Source of the DNA: Vibrio sinus
GTDB taxonomy: Bacteria; Pseudomonadota; Gammaproteobacteria; Enterobacterales; Vibrionaceae
DNA length: 64,000 nucleotides
NCBI RefSeq assembly: GCF_023634645.1
Contig: NZ_JAMKMR010000012.1
Coordinates: 62,001-126,000 of the forward strand
Direction: 5' to 3'
The notes below the pieces were generated by a model. That model was not told the DNA's origin and ran no database searches. It saw only the letters and a program-made list of their open reading frames with translations. Below, piece by piece: positions 56,283 through 64,000 of the stretch. A program made the translations under genes and the position numbers. Position 1 is the first letter of the stretch. Every line of letters starts with the position of its first letter.

Positions 56283-57686
56283 ATGAACAATCAGATCACA
56301 TTTTATTTTTGCGGTACTAGCCGTGTTTCGACTCTAAGCAAGAACAAAGGTAATTTAGACACCTGCTCTGGCTATATTTACGATGAAATAAACAATCTAA
56401 AAAAGAAGGGTGGGAAAGAATATTCACTAAAGTTAGGTGATGTGCATTTATTGGATGGATGTAATATATCAAATATTGCTAAACACAAGTCCATGAATAT
56501 GGCAACTGGCGGTACAGCTCATGGTACTGGGGCGAGGGCAAATTCAGCGCTCTCCCACATTAAGAATTATTTTCGTAATCCTGCCAATGCAGGTAAGGTT
56601 CTAAAAATCAATGCAATAGGGCATTCAAGAGGATGTATTTCTGCTTTAAAACTTGTCGAATATATTGCGAAAGATAAAACCGGTTTAGCAAATAGAGTGT
56701 CTATTGTATTAGATCTGAAAGATCCTGTACCAGGGAACCTGAATGCCACAAATAATTTTGGAACAGCTGCGGCAAAGCGCTTAGCCGATATGTCCAGCTA
56801 TGGATTTGTAGACAAAGCTCATCTTACGTTTACAGATCAGAATGGTCGTTCTAAAGCAAACTCTACGGGCTTTCAACCTCTAATGCCTAAGTTTTCTGAT
56901 AATACGAGAGTAACTGTTGACTCTATTATCGGTAATCATGGCGCGCTTGCTCAAGTTTACAAGGAGTACCCTGGAGCATACGAACTAGTAAACACTAACT
57001 CTCTAGAGCTTATCCTCGAACATGCTCAGGTCGAAGATGAGAAATTTTTCGGGGTTCTTCGAAAAACTCAGCTTATGGCTTACAACTATATGCTAGCAAA
57101 GAAGCTGCGCAATCAACTGTCGAATGTGACTGATCGGTGGTTTCATTATGGTGGAAAAATTTGTTCGACTGGCTACCAAGATCCATCAAGCTTGAACACT
57201 CGGCATAGAGCACTTCAATGGGAAGAAGGTGCACGCATTAACAATTTCGTTGCACTCGACGTGAGTGCTCCAGATTACTACTCTGACTTTGATGCTTTAT
57301 GCATTCGTGCGGAAGGCTACGAATGGGTGGAATTTATTATTGATGAGGTAGTTGGATTGCCAGAAAGAGCATATTCGCGGAGGTTGAAAGACCTTTTCCG
57401 TGATACAAGCTATTTTCCTAAAATCGGCAGCCCGGATGACATGTTGACGTCTGAATCTGCTCAAAATATTCTGGCAGCCAAAACAATGCAATACTTGTTG
57501 AATCCACATTTTAAAAAAAGCGACTTAAAAAGGTATGTTGATAACTTGAAGAATGGAGGCAGGCAATTGAGCATTCGTCGTTGCGATAAACGAATGCAGG
57601 CAGTGGGAGGGAGAGACAAGCGTTTCGCTGAGAATGTCAATCGTTATAAAAATCAACGCTTGAGAAAAAATGCTTTAGTATCTTAG
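56283..57686 (+). CDS. GHSRG alpha/beta-hydrolase-like protein, possible effector
   Basis: I do not recognise a named family. The 467-residue protein has no signal peptide. The N-terminal part shows ITFYFCGTSRV, then AIGHSRGCISALKLVEY with S115 as a likely nucleophile in a G-x-S-x-G elbow, followed about 30 residues on by LDLKDPVPGN, where D147 could be the acid. A histidine later in GNHGALAQV could complete a triad. The C-terminal half is basic and lacks known motifs. The pattern recalls lipase-like effectors of secretion systems, but no secretion genes are near. The gene is AT-rich against its neighbours. Confidence 0.6.
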   Translation: MNNQITFYFCGTSRVSTLSKNKGNLDTCSGYIYDEINNLKKKGGKEYSLKLGDVHLLDGCNISNIAKHKSMNMATGGTAHGTGARANSALSHIKNYFRNPANAGKVLKINAIGHSRGCISALKLVEYIAKDKTGLANRVSIVLDLKDPVPGNLNATNNFGTAAAKRLADMSSYGFVDKAHLTFTDQNGRSKANSTGFQPLMPKFSDNTRVTVDSIIGNHGALAQVYKEYPGAYELVNTNSLELILEHAQVEDEKFFGVLRKTQLMAYNYMLAKKLRNQLSNVTDRWFHYGGKICSTGYQDPSSLNTRHRALQWEEGARINNFVALDVSAPDYYSDFDALCIRAEGYEWVEFIIDEVVGLPERAYSRRLKDLFRDTSYFPKIGSPDDMLTSESAQNILAAKTMQYLLNPHFKKSDLKRYVDNLKNGGRQLSIRRCDKRMQAVGGRDKRFAENVNRYKNQRLRKNALVS

Positions 57687-57735
57687 TTTCACAACTTGAA
57701 TACCTCCAGATAGAGGTGGCAATATCAGAACCTCT

Positions 57736-57776
57736 ACATCTTGCTTTTGTTCATAACATAAACAAAAGCAAGATGT
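57736..57776. terminator. Bidirectional terminator with a perfect 16-bp stem
   Basis: ACATCTTGCTTTTGTT (57736-57751) and its exact complement (57761-57776) enclose nine bases, between the convergent GHSRG-protein and SnoaL-like genes. Confidence 0.75.
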
Positions 57777-57792
57777 CTCCCTATAAGAGAGT

Positions 57793-58191
57793 TCAAGATT
57801 TCCCACCAATAATTTGTTCAAGTAACAAGGTATCTAAGTAAGCAGTGATAGATGTAATCTTGTTATTTTCTGTCTTAACAATCCAACAGTACTGATTGTG
57901 GTAAGGCTGTCCTGATAGAGTCGTCATATTACCTTCCAGCTCAAGTATCAGTGTTGTGTCGACACTATAGCTATCGATCACCGATATGCTCGCACCGGGT
58001 TGTAAATGTTGACCCAGCCTGTTTAATGCTTGTTCAAAATATTCGTTTTTAGCGGTATAAGTTTTGGAAAGCTGGCTTGTGCCTTTGACTTCCCATACAA
58101 ATGGTTCGCCGAAGTGTTCTTCACACAGCTCTTTAATTTTCCAATTTGAAATTAAATCGATAACTTTTTGATGAAATGTATGAGTATTCAT
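57793..58191 (-). CDS. SnoaL-like / NTF2-fold protein
   Basis: The 132-residue protein has the layout of a small NTF2-like (SnoaL) domain: an N-terminal helix (FHQKVIDLISNWKIKELCEE), FVWEVKGTS, and late strands YCWIVKTENNKITSITAYLD with LLLEQIIGG. The ATG at 58191 is preferred to a TTG at 58206. Such domains act as isomerases, cyclases or plain binding proteins. No partner gene is apparent; a methyltransferase gene is divergent. Confidence 0.75.
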   Translation of the reverse strand: MNTHTFHQKVIDLISNWKIKELCEEHFGEPFVWEVKGTSQLSKTYTAKNEYFEQALNRLGQHLQPGASISVIDSYSVDTTLILELEGNMTTLSGQPYHNQYCWIVKTENNKITSITAYLDTLLLEQIIGGKS

Positions 58192-58329
58192 AATTAATGA
58201 TTCCAAAAATTCGTATACTAATTAGCTCCCTGAATAGTGGTGATTTTTGTGGTAGTAAAGGGAGAGCATATGTTTGGTATTTTATGTTAGCATCCTGCAT
58301 TTGGACACATTTAATTATTGGAAACTATA

Positions 58330-59082
58330 ATGCGCCTATTTGAAGATGCTGAATTTTATCACGAGAACTCTCAAGTCCAGTCTTCGGAGGCGGTAGGGCT
58401 ACTAAAGAGTTTGGATATAGATCTTGCCGATAAGTCGCTGCTAGATATAGGTTGTGGAGATGGAAAGGTGACTCGTTTTATGAGCAGGCTGGGTGCCAAG
58501 GTAACTGGTGTCGACTCTTCTCAATCTATGATCCAATTTTGCAAGTCATCCGACTCTTTGGTTGATTTTATTAATATTGATGCCAAGGACGTGGACACCC
58601 TCCCGAACAGCTATTCAATCGTTACCAGTTTTAACTGTCTTCATTGGATTTCTGAGATAGAAGATGTGCTCGCTAACATCAGAAAGAAGCTAGAGAAAAG
58701 CGGCACATTTATTGGCCTGATATACCCTAGATGTGACGCTCTATGGAAAGCGGCGGAGTTATTAGAAACTGTGGAGCCATATTCTACACAACGTAAGGGG
58801 TTTGTTAATCCATATCAATACCATACGGTAAGTGGGTTTAGAGCACTCTTACAACAAGCCGGCTTTTCAGATGCTGACGTTTGGCAAAAATCACGCTCGA
58901 GCGAGTTTGAAAGTGCCCACAGCTTTAAAGGTTATATTCGAGGCTGGCTGCCGCATTGCCGACATTTTAGTGACTCATTTATTGACGACTGGTTCGACAA
59001 TTATGCCGAACTTACCGAGCAGTGTAAGGAAGGGGCTATCGCAATGGAATATCAAGCGATATATTTTCAAGCTAAATCCTAG
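58330..59082 (+). CDS. Class I SAM-dependent methyltransferase
   Basis: The 250-residue protein has motif I LLDIGCGDGKVTRF (37-50), an acidic residue after strand 2 (VTGVDSS) and motif IV-like SIVTSFNCLHWISEIEDVL, as in small-molecule methyltransferases of the type 11 group. ATG 58330 is preferred to a TTG at 58318. The C-terminal half resembles that of trans-aconitate or biotin-pathway methyltransferases, but the substrate is not clear. Confidence 0.88.
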   Translation: MRLFEDAEFYHENSQVQSSEAVGLLKSLDIDLADKSLLDIGCGDGKVTRFMSRLGAKVTGVDSSQSMIQFCKSSDSLVDFINIDAKDVDTLPNSYSIVTSFNCLHWISEIEDVLANIRKKLEKSGTFIGLIYPRCDALWKAAELLETVEPYSTQRKGFVNPYQYHTVSGFRALLQQAGFSDADVWQKSRSSEFESAHSFKGYIRGWLPHCRHFSDSFIDDWFDNYAELTEQCKEGAIAMEYQAIYFQAKS

Positions 59083-59133
59083 ACGATCAATCGTTAAAAA
59101 CTCACCAATATACAGTGCTATACCTTCTGAATT

Positions 59134-59251
59134 GAGTGGCCCACTTACGCGTCAAAGGTCTTTGAAATGGATGGCCATTCTTGCAGACCTTTTCCTTAAA
59201 TTGGGGCACTCACATCGCTCTGAATCCTGAATCTTGAAGTAATTTGGGTAT
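59134..59251. repeat. Partial copy (right half) of the MITE-like element
   Basis: These 118 bases match 3189-3306 with about seven differences and no gap, including the internal inverted repeat and the right terminal repeat. The left half is missing. It ends six bases before the stop codon of the ArnT-like gene on the minus strand and follows the methyltransferase gene. Confidence 0.8.
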
Positions 59252-59256
59252 CGAAC

Positions 59257-60894
59257 TTAAGTGATGATTTTTGGGTGTGGTTGATACACTAACAATGTAA
59301 GGTTTCCATCAGAATACGTGACATCAGCCTTTGGTAGTGCGAACTGCTCCGCTTCCTCATTGCTGAGTATGACTATGACGCGCGGGTGGTTGCTTGAAGT
59401 AATCAGTGTATCAAAGCTATTTATCGACAAATGTTTTACACCGTCGTTACTGTTTTGTAGGCCATATTCAAACTCACCTGCATTACCAAGAAGATTAACA
59501 TGTGTGATTTTATTTGTTAGGTTAACGGCTCCGACCCAATCTTTGGTCGAGAAAACTTCCGTGTTTTCATTGAGGTAAGGGGTGATTTTGGTAAACAGTA
59601 CGGTATTAATATTATCTTTAGCCACAGCCGAAGGCATCGCGATTGAAGCGGTCATGAGTAAACCAGTCATAGACAAAGCGAGCGCATAGATTTTTGTACG
59701 TGGCGCGAATGGAAAAATCGTAATGACAATCCAAAATACAAAAGATAGTAGCATTAGACTCGCTGATATCTGGTCATGTCCTGACCTAATTAAATCATTC
59801 CCAAACGCTATCTCGTAAATTAGGTAACTCAGTCCAAGAATAGATAGAACTAAATTAAACCAAATACCATCTTTTGGTAATTGTTTCATCCGAGCGAACC
59901 GTGAAATACTGTGGCCTAACAACATAGCAAAAGCAGGCATAGCAGGAAAAACATAGCTGGATAATTTTCCATTCGAAAGAGAGAAAAATATCACTATCAA
60001 GATTGACCAAAAGACTAGATATTCTATTGGTCGACGGATGCTAGGCTTTGTTTTAAAGCTGCACCGAATTGTAGATACGATGAAACCGCTCCAAGGAAGT
60101 AGCCCAGCCCAGACGATAGGAATGAAATACCAAGTGGGGTTCGGGTGTTGTGCGTTATGCTCAGAAAAATATCTTTGAATATTTTCCACCCAAAAGAAAT
60201 AGTGCCAGTAATCGGGGTTCTTTATTGCTATTGCGATACTCCATGGCAGAGTAACGGTTAATGCTCCTAGTATTGCAAACCACCCAAACGTACACATTTT
60301 TCCAATCGCTTTGGACCGTATTGCGGCGGCTATTCCAACGATAAATGGAAGCGCGAGAGCGATAAATCCTTTGGTCAGAAATCCGAGTCCACATAGAGCG
60401 CCAAACGTAAGATAGCCTTTGACGCTAGGGTTAGAAAGTAGAGGATAAAGGGTCACCAGAGCGAGTGTCACCCAGGCTGAGAACAAGGCATCGGTTGCTG
60501 AGTAGCTCCCCTGTACCACAACATAGAGACTGGACACAAAAACGAGCAAGCTGTATTTGGCACTTTGTTTGCCAAGATAAGTGTTGGCAAATCGCCATAC
60601 CGCAAAACTCATTAGCGCGCTACTTAAGATAGCGGTCATACGAACTGAAAGATTACTTAATCCGCCAAGCCCAATAAACAAGCTATTAAACCAATAGGTT
60701 AATATGGGTTTCTCAAAGTAAAGTAACCCATTGAAATGAGGTTCAATCCATTGACCAGTGGATAACATTTCCATCGCTATTTGTGCGTACCGGACTTCGT
60801 CAGGATTGTAGATAGGGCGAAAAATGGAGAGGAAAATATAGAAAATAAAAAAGTATATAAAAATAAAAAGTAAGTGTTTATTGTTTTTGATCAT
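59257..60894 (-). CDS. ArnT-like (GT39/PMT) glycosyltransferase
   Basis: The 545-residue membrane protein has about twelve helices and the ArnT-type loop with D32-E33 in NPDEVRYAQIAMEML, then GQWIEPHFNGLLYFEKPIL and YWFNSLFIGLGG. ArnT moves 4-amino-arabinose from undecaprenyl phosphate to lipid A; relatives carry other sugars to lipid A or proteins. No other arn genes adjoin, but a GT2-like remnant stands divergent, 461 bases away. Confidence 0.85.
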   Translation of the reverse strand: MIKNNKHLLFIFIYFFIFYIFLSIFRPIYNPDEVRYAQIAMEMLSTGQWIEPHFNGLLYFEKPILTYWFNSLFIGLGGLSNLSVRMTAILSSALMSFAVWRFANTYLGKQSAKYSLLVFVSSLYVVVQGSYSATDALFSAWVTLALVTLYPLLSNPSVKGYLTFGALCGLGFLTKGFIALALPFIVGIAAAIRSKAIGKMCTFGWFAILGALTVTLPWSIAIAIKNPDYWHYFFWVENIQRYFSEHNAQHPNPTWYFIPIVWAGLLPWSGFIVSTIRCSFKTKPSIRRPIEYLVFWSILIVIFFSLSNGKLSSYVFPAMPAFAMLLGHSISRFARMKQLPKDGIWFNLVLSILGLSYLIYEIAFGNDLIRSGHDQISASLMLLSFVFWIVITIFPFAPRTKIYALALSMTGLLMTASIAMPSAVAKDNINTVLFTKITPYLNENTEVFSTKDWVGAVNLTNKITHVNLLGNAGEFEYGLQNSNDGVKHLSINSFDTLITSSNHPRVIVILSNEEAEQFALPKADVTYSDGNLTLLVYQPHPKIIT

Positions 60895-61355
60895 ATAATT
60901 AACCTGGAAATCTAACTAAATATATAAAGCTAGATTGCGAAATGGCATTTTCTTTTAAATCTAGTTTTCGGATCTTGTATAATTAAGTTTTTGTGTTTTA
61001 TTTTCCCACCAGCATTTTATTTTCTGAATGGTTTTTAAAGATAGCATATTATTTTGTTGTATTTCGTAACAGAATGTCATCGGATTGCACTCTGATGTAT
61101 AGAAAGAGTAAAAATAAACCAAATCTTTTCTAAGTTGTTGATTTTATATTTATTGTTCGTACTTATTAATACGATGGAATTCATCGTTGTCACAATTTGG
61201 AAGACATTGTGTAAGCAGTTAATACAAAACAATACAAACTGGGTATTCAAAAGCAATCTCTAAATAATAATAATGTTATAAAAGCCATTTATTGAACATT
61301 GTTTTTTAATTGGTGTTGAGACTTATGGTTAACTTATCAACCTAGAGTGACAGTT
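60895..61355. other. Divergent intergenic region
   Basis: About 460 AT-rich bases between the ArnT-like gene and the GT2-like gene. No gene or clear operator is seen. It should hold the promoters of both, in opposite directions. Confidence 0.4.
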
Positions 61356-61988
61356 ATGAGAGAAGATTCTTATATCAACGATGTCGAAAATGAAAATATA
61401 GTGCTATCGATTGTCATTTCTTACGATAAAAAAATAGATCGTATATCAGAGTTTCATAGCCGTCTGAAAAAAGTACTCAATTCACTCGAAGAACGCAGTG
61501 AAACCATTTATGTCAGTGGCAGAAGTCGGAAGCCTTTGGATGTAGGAGTGAATCGTAGCCGCGGCATTGCACTCATTTTTATCGATGCCGGTTTACCACA
61601 TCCACCGGAGTTGATACCGACTATGATGCAAAAGTGGAGAGAAGGGTATGATATCGTCAATATGCAGAAAATTGAGAAACACAAGGATACCTTACTTCGA
61701 CGACCCTTTGGCAGCACAAGCTGCTACAGCCCAAATGTTTTTTCTAAATCGAGCCTGAGCGAAAGCCTAGATAACTTTTGTTTAATTGGCCGGCAAGTCA
61801 TAGGGCATCTTGAGGAGAGGCAAGGTCCTGATTGCAATACAAAAGCATTAATCGGTTTGACTAGTTTTAAAGGAACCACCATGAAATTTAGATGTTTCCA
61901 AAAGCGCGCTGCCTTAAGCAAACTAACGCGAAAATTTAAATCTGTGGGGCGTGTGATATTCGATTACTTCCCTTTCACAATTGGCTAG
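61356..61988 (+). CDS. Eroded or truncated GT2 glycosyltransferase (ArnC/DPM-like)
   Basis: The 210-residue protein keeps pieces of an ArnC-type GT2 enzyme in the right order: IVLSIVISYDKKIDRISEFH, HSRLKKVLNSLEERSETIYV, then GIALIFIDAGLPHPPELIPT and MQKWREGYDIVNMQ. The expected DDGS region between them is lost (SETIYVSGRSRKPLDVGVNR), and the C-terminal membrane helices of about 100 residues are absent. It still has an open frame of good length. It is probably non-catalytic, or a specialised relative. It is divergent from the ArnT-like gene, the usual partner of ArnC. Confidence 0.65.
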   Translation: MREDSYINDVENENIVLSIVISYDKKIDRISEFHSRLKKVLNSLEERSETIYVSGRSRKPLDVGVNRSRGIALIFIDAGLPHPPELIPTMMQKWREGYDIVNMQKIEKHKDTLLRRPFGSTSCYSPNVFSKSSLSESLDNFCLIGRQVIGHLEERQGPDCNTKALIGLTSFKGTTMKFRCFQKRAALSKLTRKFKSVGRVIFDYFPFTIG

Positions 61989-62049
61989 CCAGGATTCTGG
62001 CTCAGTAACTCAGGATTACTATTTTAAGTTGTGTTAGATTCGAGTAGAG

Positions 62050-62085
62050 AACTAGGGCTTTACGAAAAGTCGACTTGCCCTAGTT
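62050..62085. terminator. Terminator between convergent genes
   Basis: AACTAGGGC and GCCCTAGTT form a perfect 9-bp stem, between the GT2-like gene and the convergent LysR gene, whose stop codon is at 62102. Confidence 0.6.
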
Positions 62086-62101
62086 CATCGTTAATCCTGA
62101 C

Positions 62102-62986
62102 TCAATTATTTTTGGGTAAGTGTTCAGCAAGATACTCTAATAGAGCCCGAAGCTTCGGTGTCGCGCCTCGTCGGCTGGGATACAAAGCGTACAGTGAGAC
62201 ACTTTCAAATTGCCATTTAGGTAAAATGTGGATGAGCTTTCCCTGCTTAACGAACTCTTCAGCCATGTATTCGGGTAACTCAGTAACACCGACACCTTGC
62301 ATCGCCATACGTTTAAGTACAGAAAAATCATCACATTGGATGTGGGGGGTAAAATGAATTTGCTGTCTAAGATCGCCTGAAACAAAGTTCCATATAGGCT
62401 TTCGTTCTTTGTCGTTCATTAGCATGAGGGGGCATTTAAGTAGATCCGTTGGGATATTGATTTCTTTTGTTGCGTAGATGGGGGACGCGTATAAGCGCAA
62501 ATTCAATGTGCTGAGCTTTTTCGAGATAAGGCCAGAATCCACCAATTTTCCTACCCTAAAGACAATGTCAAACCCTTCTTCAATCACGTCAACACGTCGG
62601 TTTGTTAAGCTTAGTTCGAGCTTGATATCAGGATATTTGCAGCAAAAGCCAGAAAGAATGCTGGGTAGAAGGGACTGGCCTATGGTTACTGAGGTACAAA
62701 CTTTCAGTGTCCCAACTGGTTTTTCCATTAGAGATTCAACCGTATGTTGGGCAACTTCTAACTCATCTTTTATGCGGCGGCAGGAATCGTAAAACTGTCT
62801 TCCAATTTCTGTAAGCCTTTGAGAGCGAGTTGATCGTTCTAATAATCGTACCCCGACTTCTTGCTCTAAGCGGGTAATTTTTCTACTGATATTGGATTTT
62901 GGTGTACCTAACGCATCTGCCGCAGCGGTAAAGCTGCCTTTCTCCACTACCTTTGCGAACACAAGCATATCGTTCACATCTACCAT
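62102..62986 (-). CDS. LysR-family transcriptional regulator
   Basis: The 294-residue protein has the LysR helix-turn-helix (VVEKGSFTAAADALGTPKSN, then ISRKITRLEQEVGVRLLERS) and a substrate-binding domain of the CrgA-like group (GTLKVCTSVTIGQSLLPSIL, VIEEGFDIVFRVGKL). It is divergent from the pirin gene and should control the pirin and isochorismatase-like genes. A palindrome lies between them. Confidence 0.92.
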   Translation of the reverse strand: MVDVNDMLVFAKVVEKGSFTAAADALGTPKSNISRKITRLEQEVGVRLLERSTRSQRLTEIGRQFYDSCRRIKDELEVAQHTVESLMEKPVGTLKVCTSVTIGQSLLPSILSGFCCKYPDIKLELSLTNRRVDVIEEGFDIVFRVGKLVDSGLISKKLSTLNLRLYASPIYATKEINIPTDLLKCPLMLMNDKERKPIWNFVSGDLRQQIHFTPHIQCDDFSVLKRMAMQGVGVTELPEYMAEEFVKQGKLIHILPKWQFESVSLYALYPSRRGATPKLRALLEYLAEHLPKNN

Positions 62987-63012
62987 ATCAATCCCTCTGT
63001 TATTGTTGTCAT

Positions 63013-63026
63013 ATATTGAACAATAT
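63013..63026. promoter_or_regulatory. Candidate LysR-type binding palindrome
   Basis: ATATTG-AA-CAATAT is an inverted repeat with six-base arms, placed between the LysR and pirin genes, and contains the T-N11-A pattern typical of LysR sites. Confidence 0.4.
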
Positions 63027-63111
63027 TATATCAATTTGCATATTTATCAATAACTGAGAACCAACTAATCTTACTTCCGTACTTTCGAGTGACATTATTG
63101 AGGAGAAAGTT

Positions 63112-63786
63112 ATGGAAATATTAACTCTAGATCAGCTACCACAGGGTGGGTTTGCCGGCCTAAAAGAAAAACAAGTGGTTAAAGACTCCCGCGTTTTTAA
63201 CAACCGTGCAGACTCTAAAACCTTCGATGGAATTGGCAACTTTGTTTACTTAGCCGATGCTGATTTCGATCCTCAAGGTGAAACCGGTCTACACCCACAC
63301 CATGAGATTGATGTAATTAGTGTCATGGCGAAAGGTCGTATTTCTCATGCTGGATCTTTAGAGCATGGCCAGAATCTTGAAACAGGTTGGGCTCAAGTGC
63401 AGCGCGCTGGTGGTGAGGGTTTTGTACATAACGAAATCAACCCAGATTCAGAACCTAACAAATTGATTCAGTTGTGGGTGCTACCCGAAGTGTCAGGACA
63501 GAAAGCGGGTTATAAAGCCTATCAACCTGTTACTGGCGAAAGAGTGCGTATCTATGGTGGTACTGAAGAGCAATACGACACCTTTGAGAGCCACACGGTT
63601 ATCGAACTATTCCAATCAAAAGAAGGGGATAGAACAGAACATACAGGTGAAGTCCTCGCCTATTTGAGTTCAGGATCAGCGATTATCAATAATCAAACTG
63701 TTGAGGCAGGCACGCTGATTCGCACAGAAGAGCTGAACTTTACTGCCCGAGAAGATAGTCAGTTAATTTTAATTTTTAAAGAGTAA
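63112..63786 (+). CDS. Pirin-family protein
   Basis: The 224-residue bicupin has the pirin metal site: H61, H63 and H64 in HPHHEIDVIS, then H106 and E108 in FVHNEINP. Pirins bind iron and include quercetinases and redox-linked regulators. AGGAGAAAG precedes the ATG. It is followed by an isochorismatase-like gene 18 bases on, and a LysR gene is divergent; this set is common in marine and soil bacteria and may answer to oxidative or aromatic stress. Confidence 0.92.
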   Translation: MEILTLDQLPQGGFAGLKEKQVVKDSRVFNNRADSKTFDGIGNFVYLADADFDPQGETGLHPHHEIDVISVMAKGRISHAGSLEHGQNLETGWAQVQRAGGEGFVHNEINPDSEPNKLIQLWVLPEVSGQKAGYKAYQPVTGERVRIYGGTEEQYDTFESHTVIELFQSKEGDRTEHTGEVLAYLSSGSAIINNQTVEAGTLIRTEELNFTAREDSQLILIFKE

Positions 63787-63804
63787 TAAAGAAAGGAAAT
63801 CCAC

Positions 63805-64000
63805 ATGTCTACAAAAACTAAATATTCAGAATTTTTGACACCAGAGAACTCTGTACTAGCAATGATCGATCACCAAACTGGCCTAATGGTAGGTCTTGGA
63901 GACGAGCATCCAACAGTATTAAAAAATAACATCATGGGACTGATTAAAACGGCTAAGGCAATTAACCTTCCTTCAGTAGTGACGGCGAGTCTACCTGAAG
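63805..64000 (+). CDS. Isochorismatase-family hydrolase (partial, cut by window end)
   Basis: About 65 codons are visible from the ATG at 63805, preceded by AAAGGAAAT. The product begins like a cysteine-hydrolase of the isochorismatase/YcaC group, with LAMIDHQTGLMVGL holding the catalytic aspartate and AINLPSVVTASLPE following. The rest, including the catalytic cysteine, is outside the window. It forms an operon with the pirin gene. Confidence 0.85.
   Translation, partial: MSTKTKYSEFLTPENSVLAMIDHQTGLMVGLGDEHPTVLKNNIMGLIKTAKAINLPSVVTASLPE

Noticed and set aside
58832..59230. 132-codon plus-strand frame
   Set aside because: It overlaps the methyltransferase gene in another frame and its end is a translation of the repeat copy at 59134-59251.

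Overview
The window looks like a chromosomal segment of a marine gamma-proteobacterium of the Vibrio type. The reasons are the ribose operon order rbsD-A-C-B-K-R, an LdhA close to the enterobacterial enzyme as I remember it, many orphan periplasmic solute-binding proteins, CRP-like sites, and a dispersed repeat whose ends read TATACCCAAATTACTT, a type I associate with Vibrio genomes. It is accessory-rich and moderately AT-rich. I see no rRNA, tRNA, CRISPR array or transposase gene. Species and replicon cannot be fixed from the sequence alone.

Layout. 1-3.3 kb: a sugar-type MFS carrier (cut by the window edge) behind a secreted alpha-amylase, then a complete MITE-like element next to a GFA-family gene. 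4.1-7.4 kb: an orphan RelA/SpoT-fold protein and two orphan binding proteins. 7.4-9.7 kb: glutathione-dependent formaldehyde dehydrogenase with a divergent LysR regulator. 10.5-15.2 kb: a MocR regulator divergent from a flavin-binding protein, then a DeoR / Gfo-Idh-MocA / UPF0303 operon. 15.4-25 kb: an MFS carrier, a 2054-residue NRPS (A-T-C-A-T-reductase) and a BrnQ branched-chain amino acid carrier, which probably form one small natural-product locus. 25-29.7 kb: small hydrolase, acetyltransferase, outer-membrane protein and LdhA genes. 29.8-35.9 kb: the complete ribose uptake and phosphorylation operon with its LacI-type repressor and a perfect operator palindrome.

36-50 kb: a binding protein, a drug-type MFS carrier with a divergent XRE regulator, a YheO-type regulator, an orphan NifQ-like protein, a YcgR/PilZ protein, a fused ammonium channel-chemoreceptor (Amt-MCP), an APC permease, an aminotransferase divergent from a YjiH-type membrane protein that is frameshifted in a run of nine T, and a 3-hydroxyisobutyrate-dehydrogenase-like enzyme. 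50-54 kb: a three-gene ABC-2 exporter operon and a secreted DUF333-type protein. 55-64 kb: a ParD-like protein overlapping a second methionine aminopeptidase, a GHSRG alpha/beta-hydrolase-like protein, a methyltransferase, an ArnT-like glycosyltransferase, an eroded GT2 glycosyltransferase, and a LysR / pirin / isochorismatase-like cluster cut by the window end.

The strongest candidates for something little described are: (1) the Amt-MCP fusion, which would couple ammonium perception directly to chemotaxis; (2) the NRPS-BrnQ pair, where both adenylation pockets read as the same valine-like code and a CRP-type palindrome lies upstream, suggesting a Val-Val-derived dipeptide aldehyde or pyrazinone; (3) the free-standing RelA/SpoT-fold protein; and (4) the ParD-MetAP pair, which has toxin-antitoxin gene architecture but an aminopeptidase in the toxin position. 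All functional statements come from reading motifs by eye; no database search was possible.
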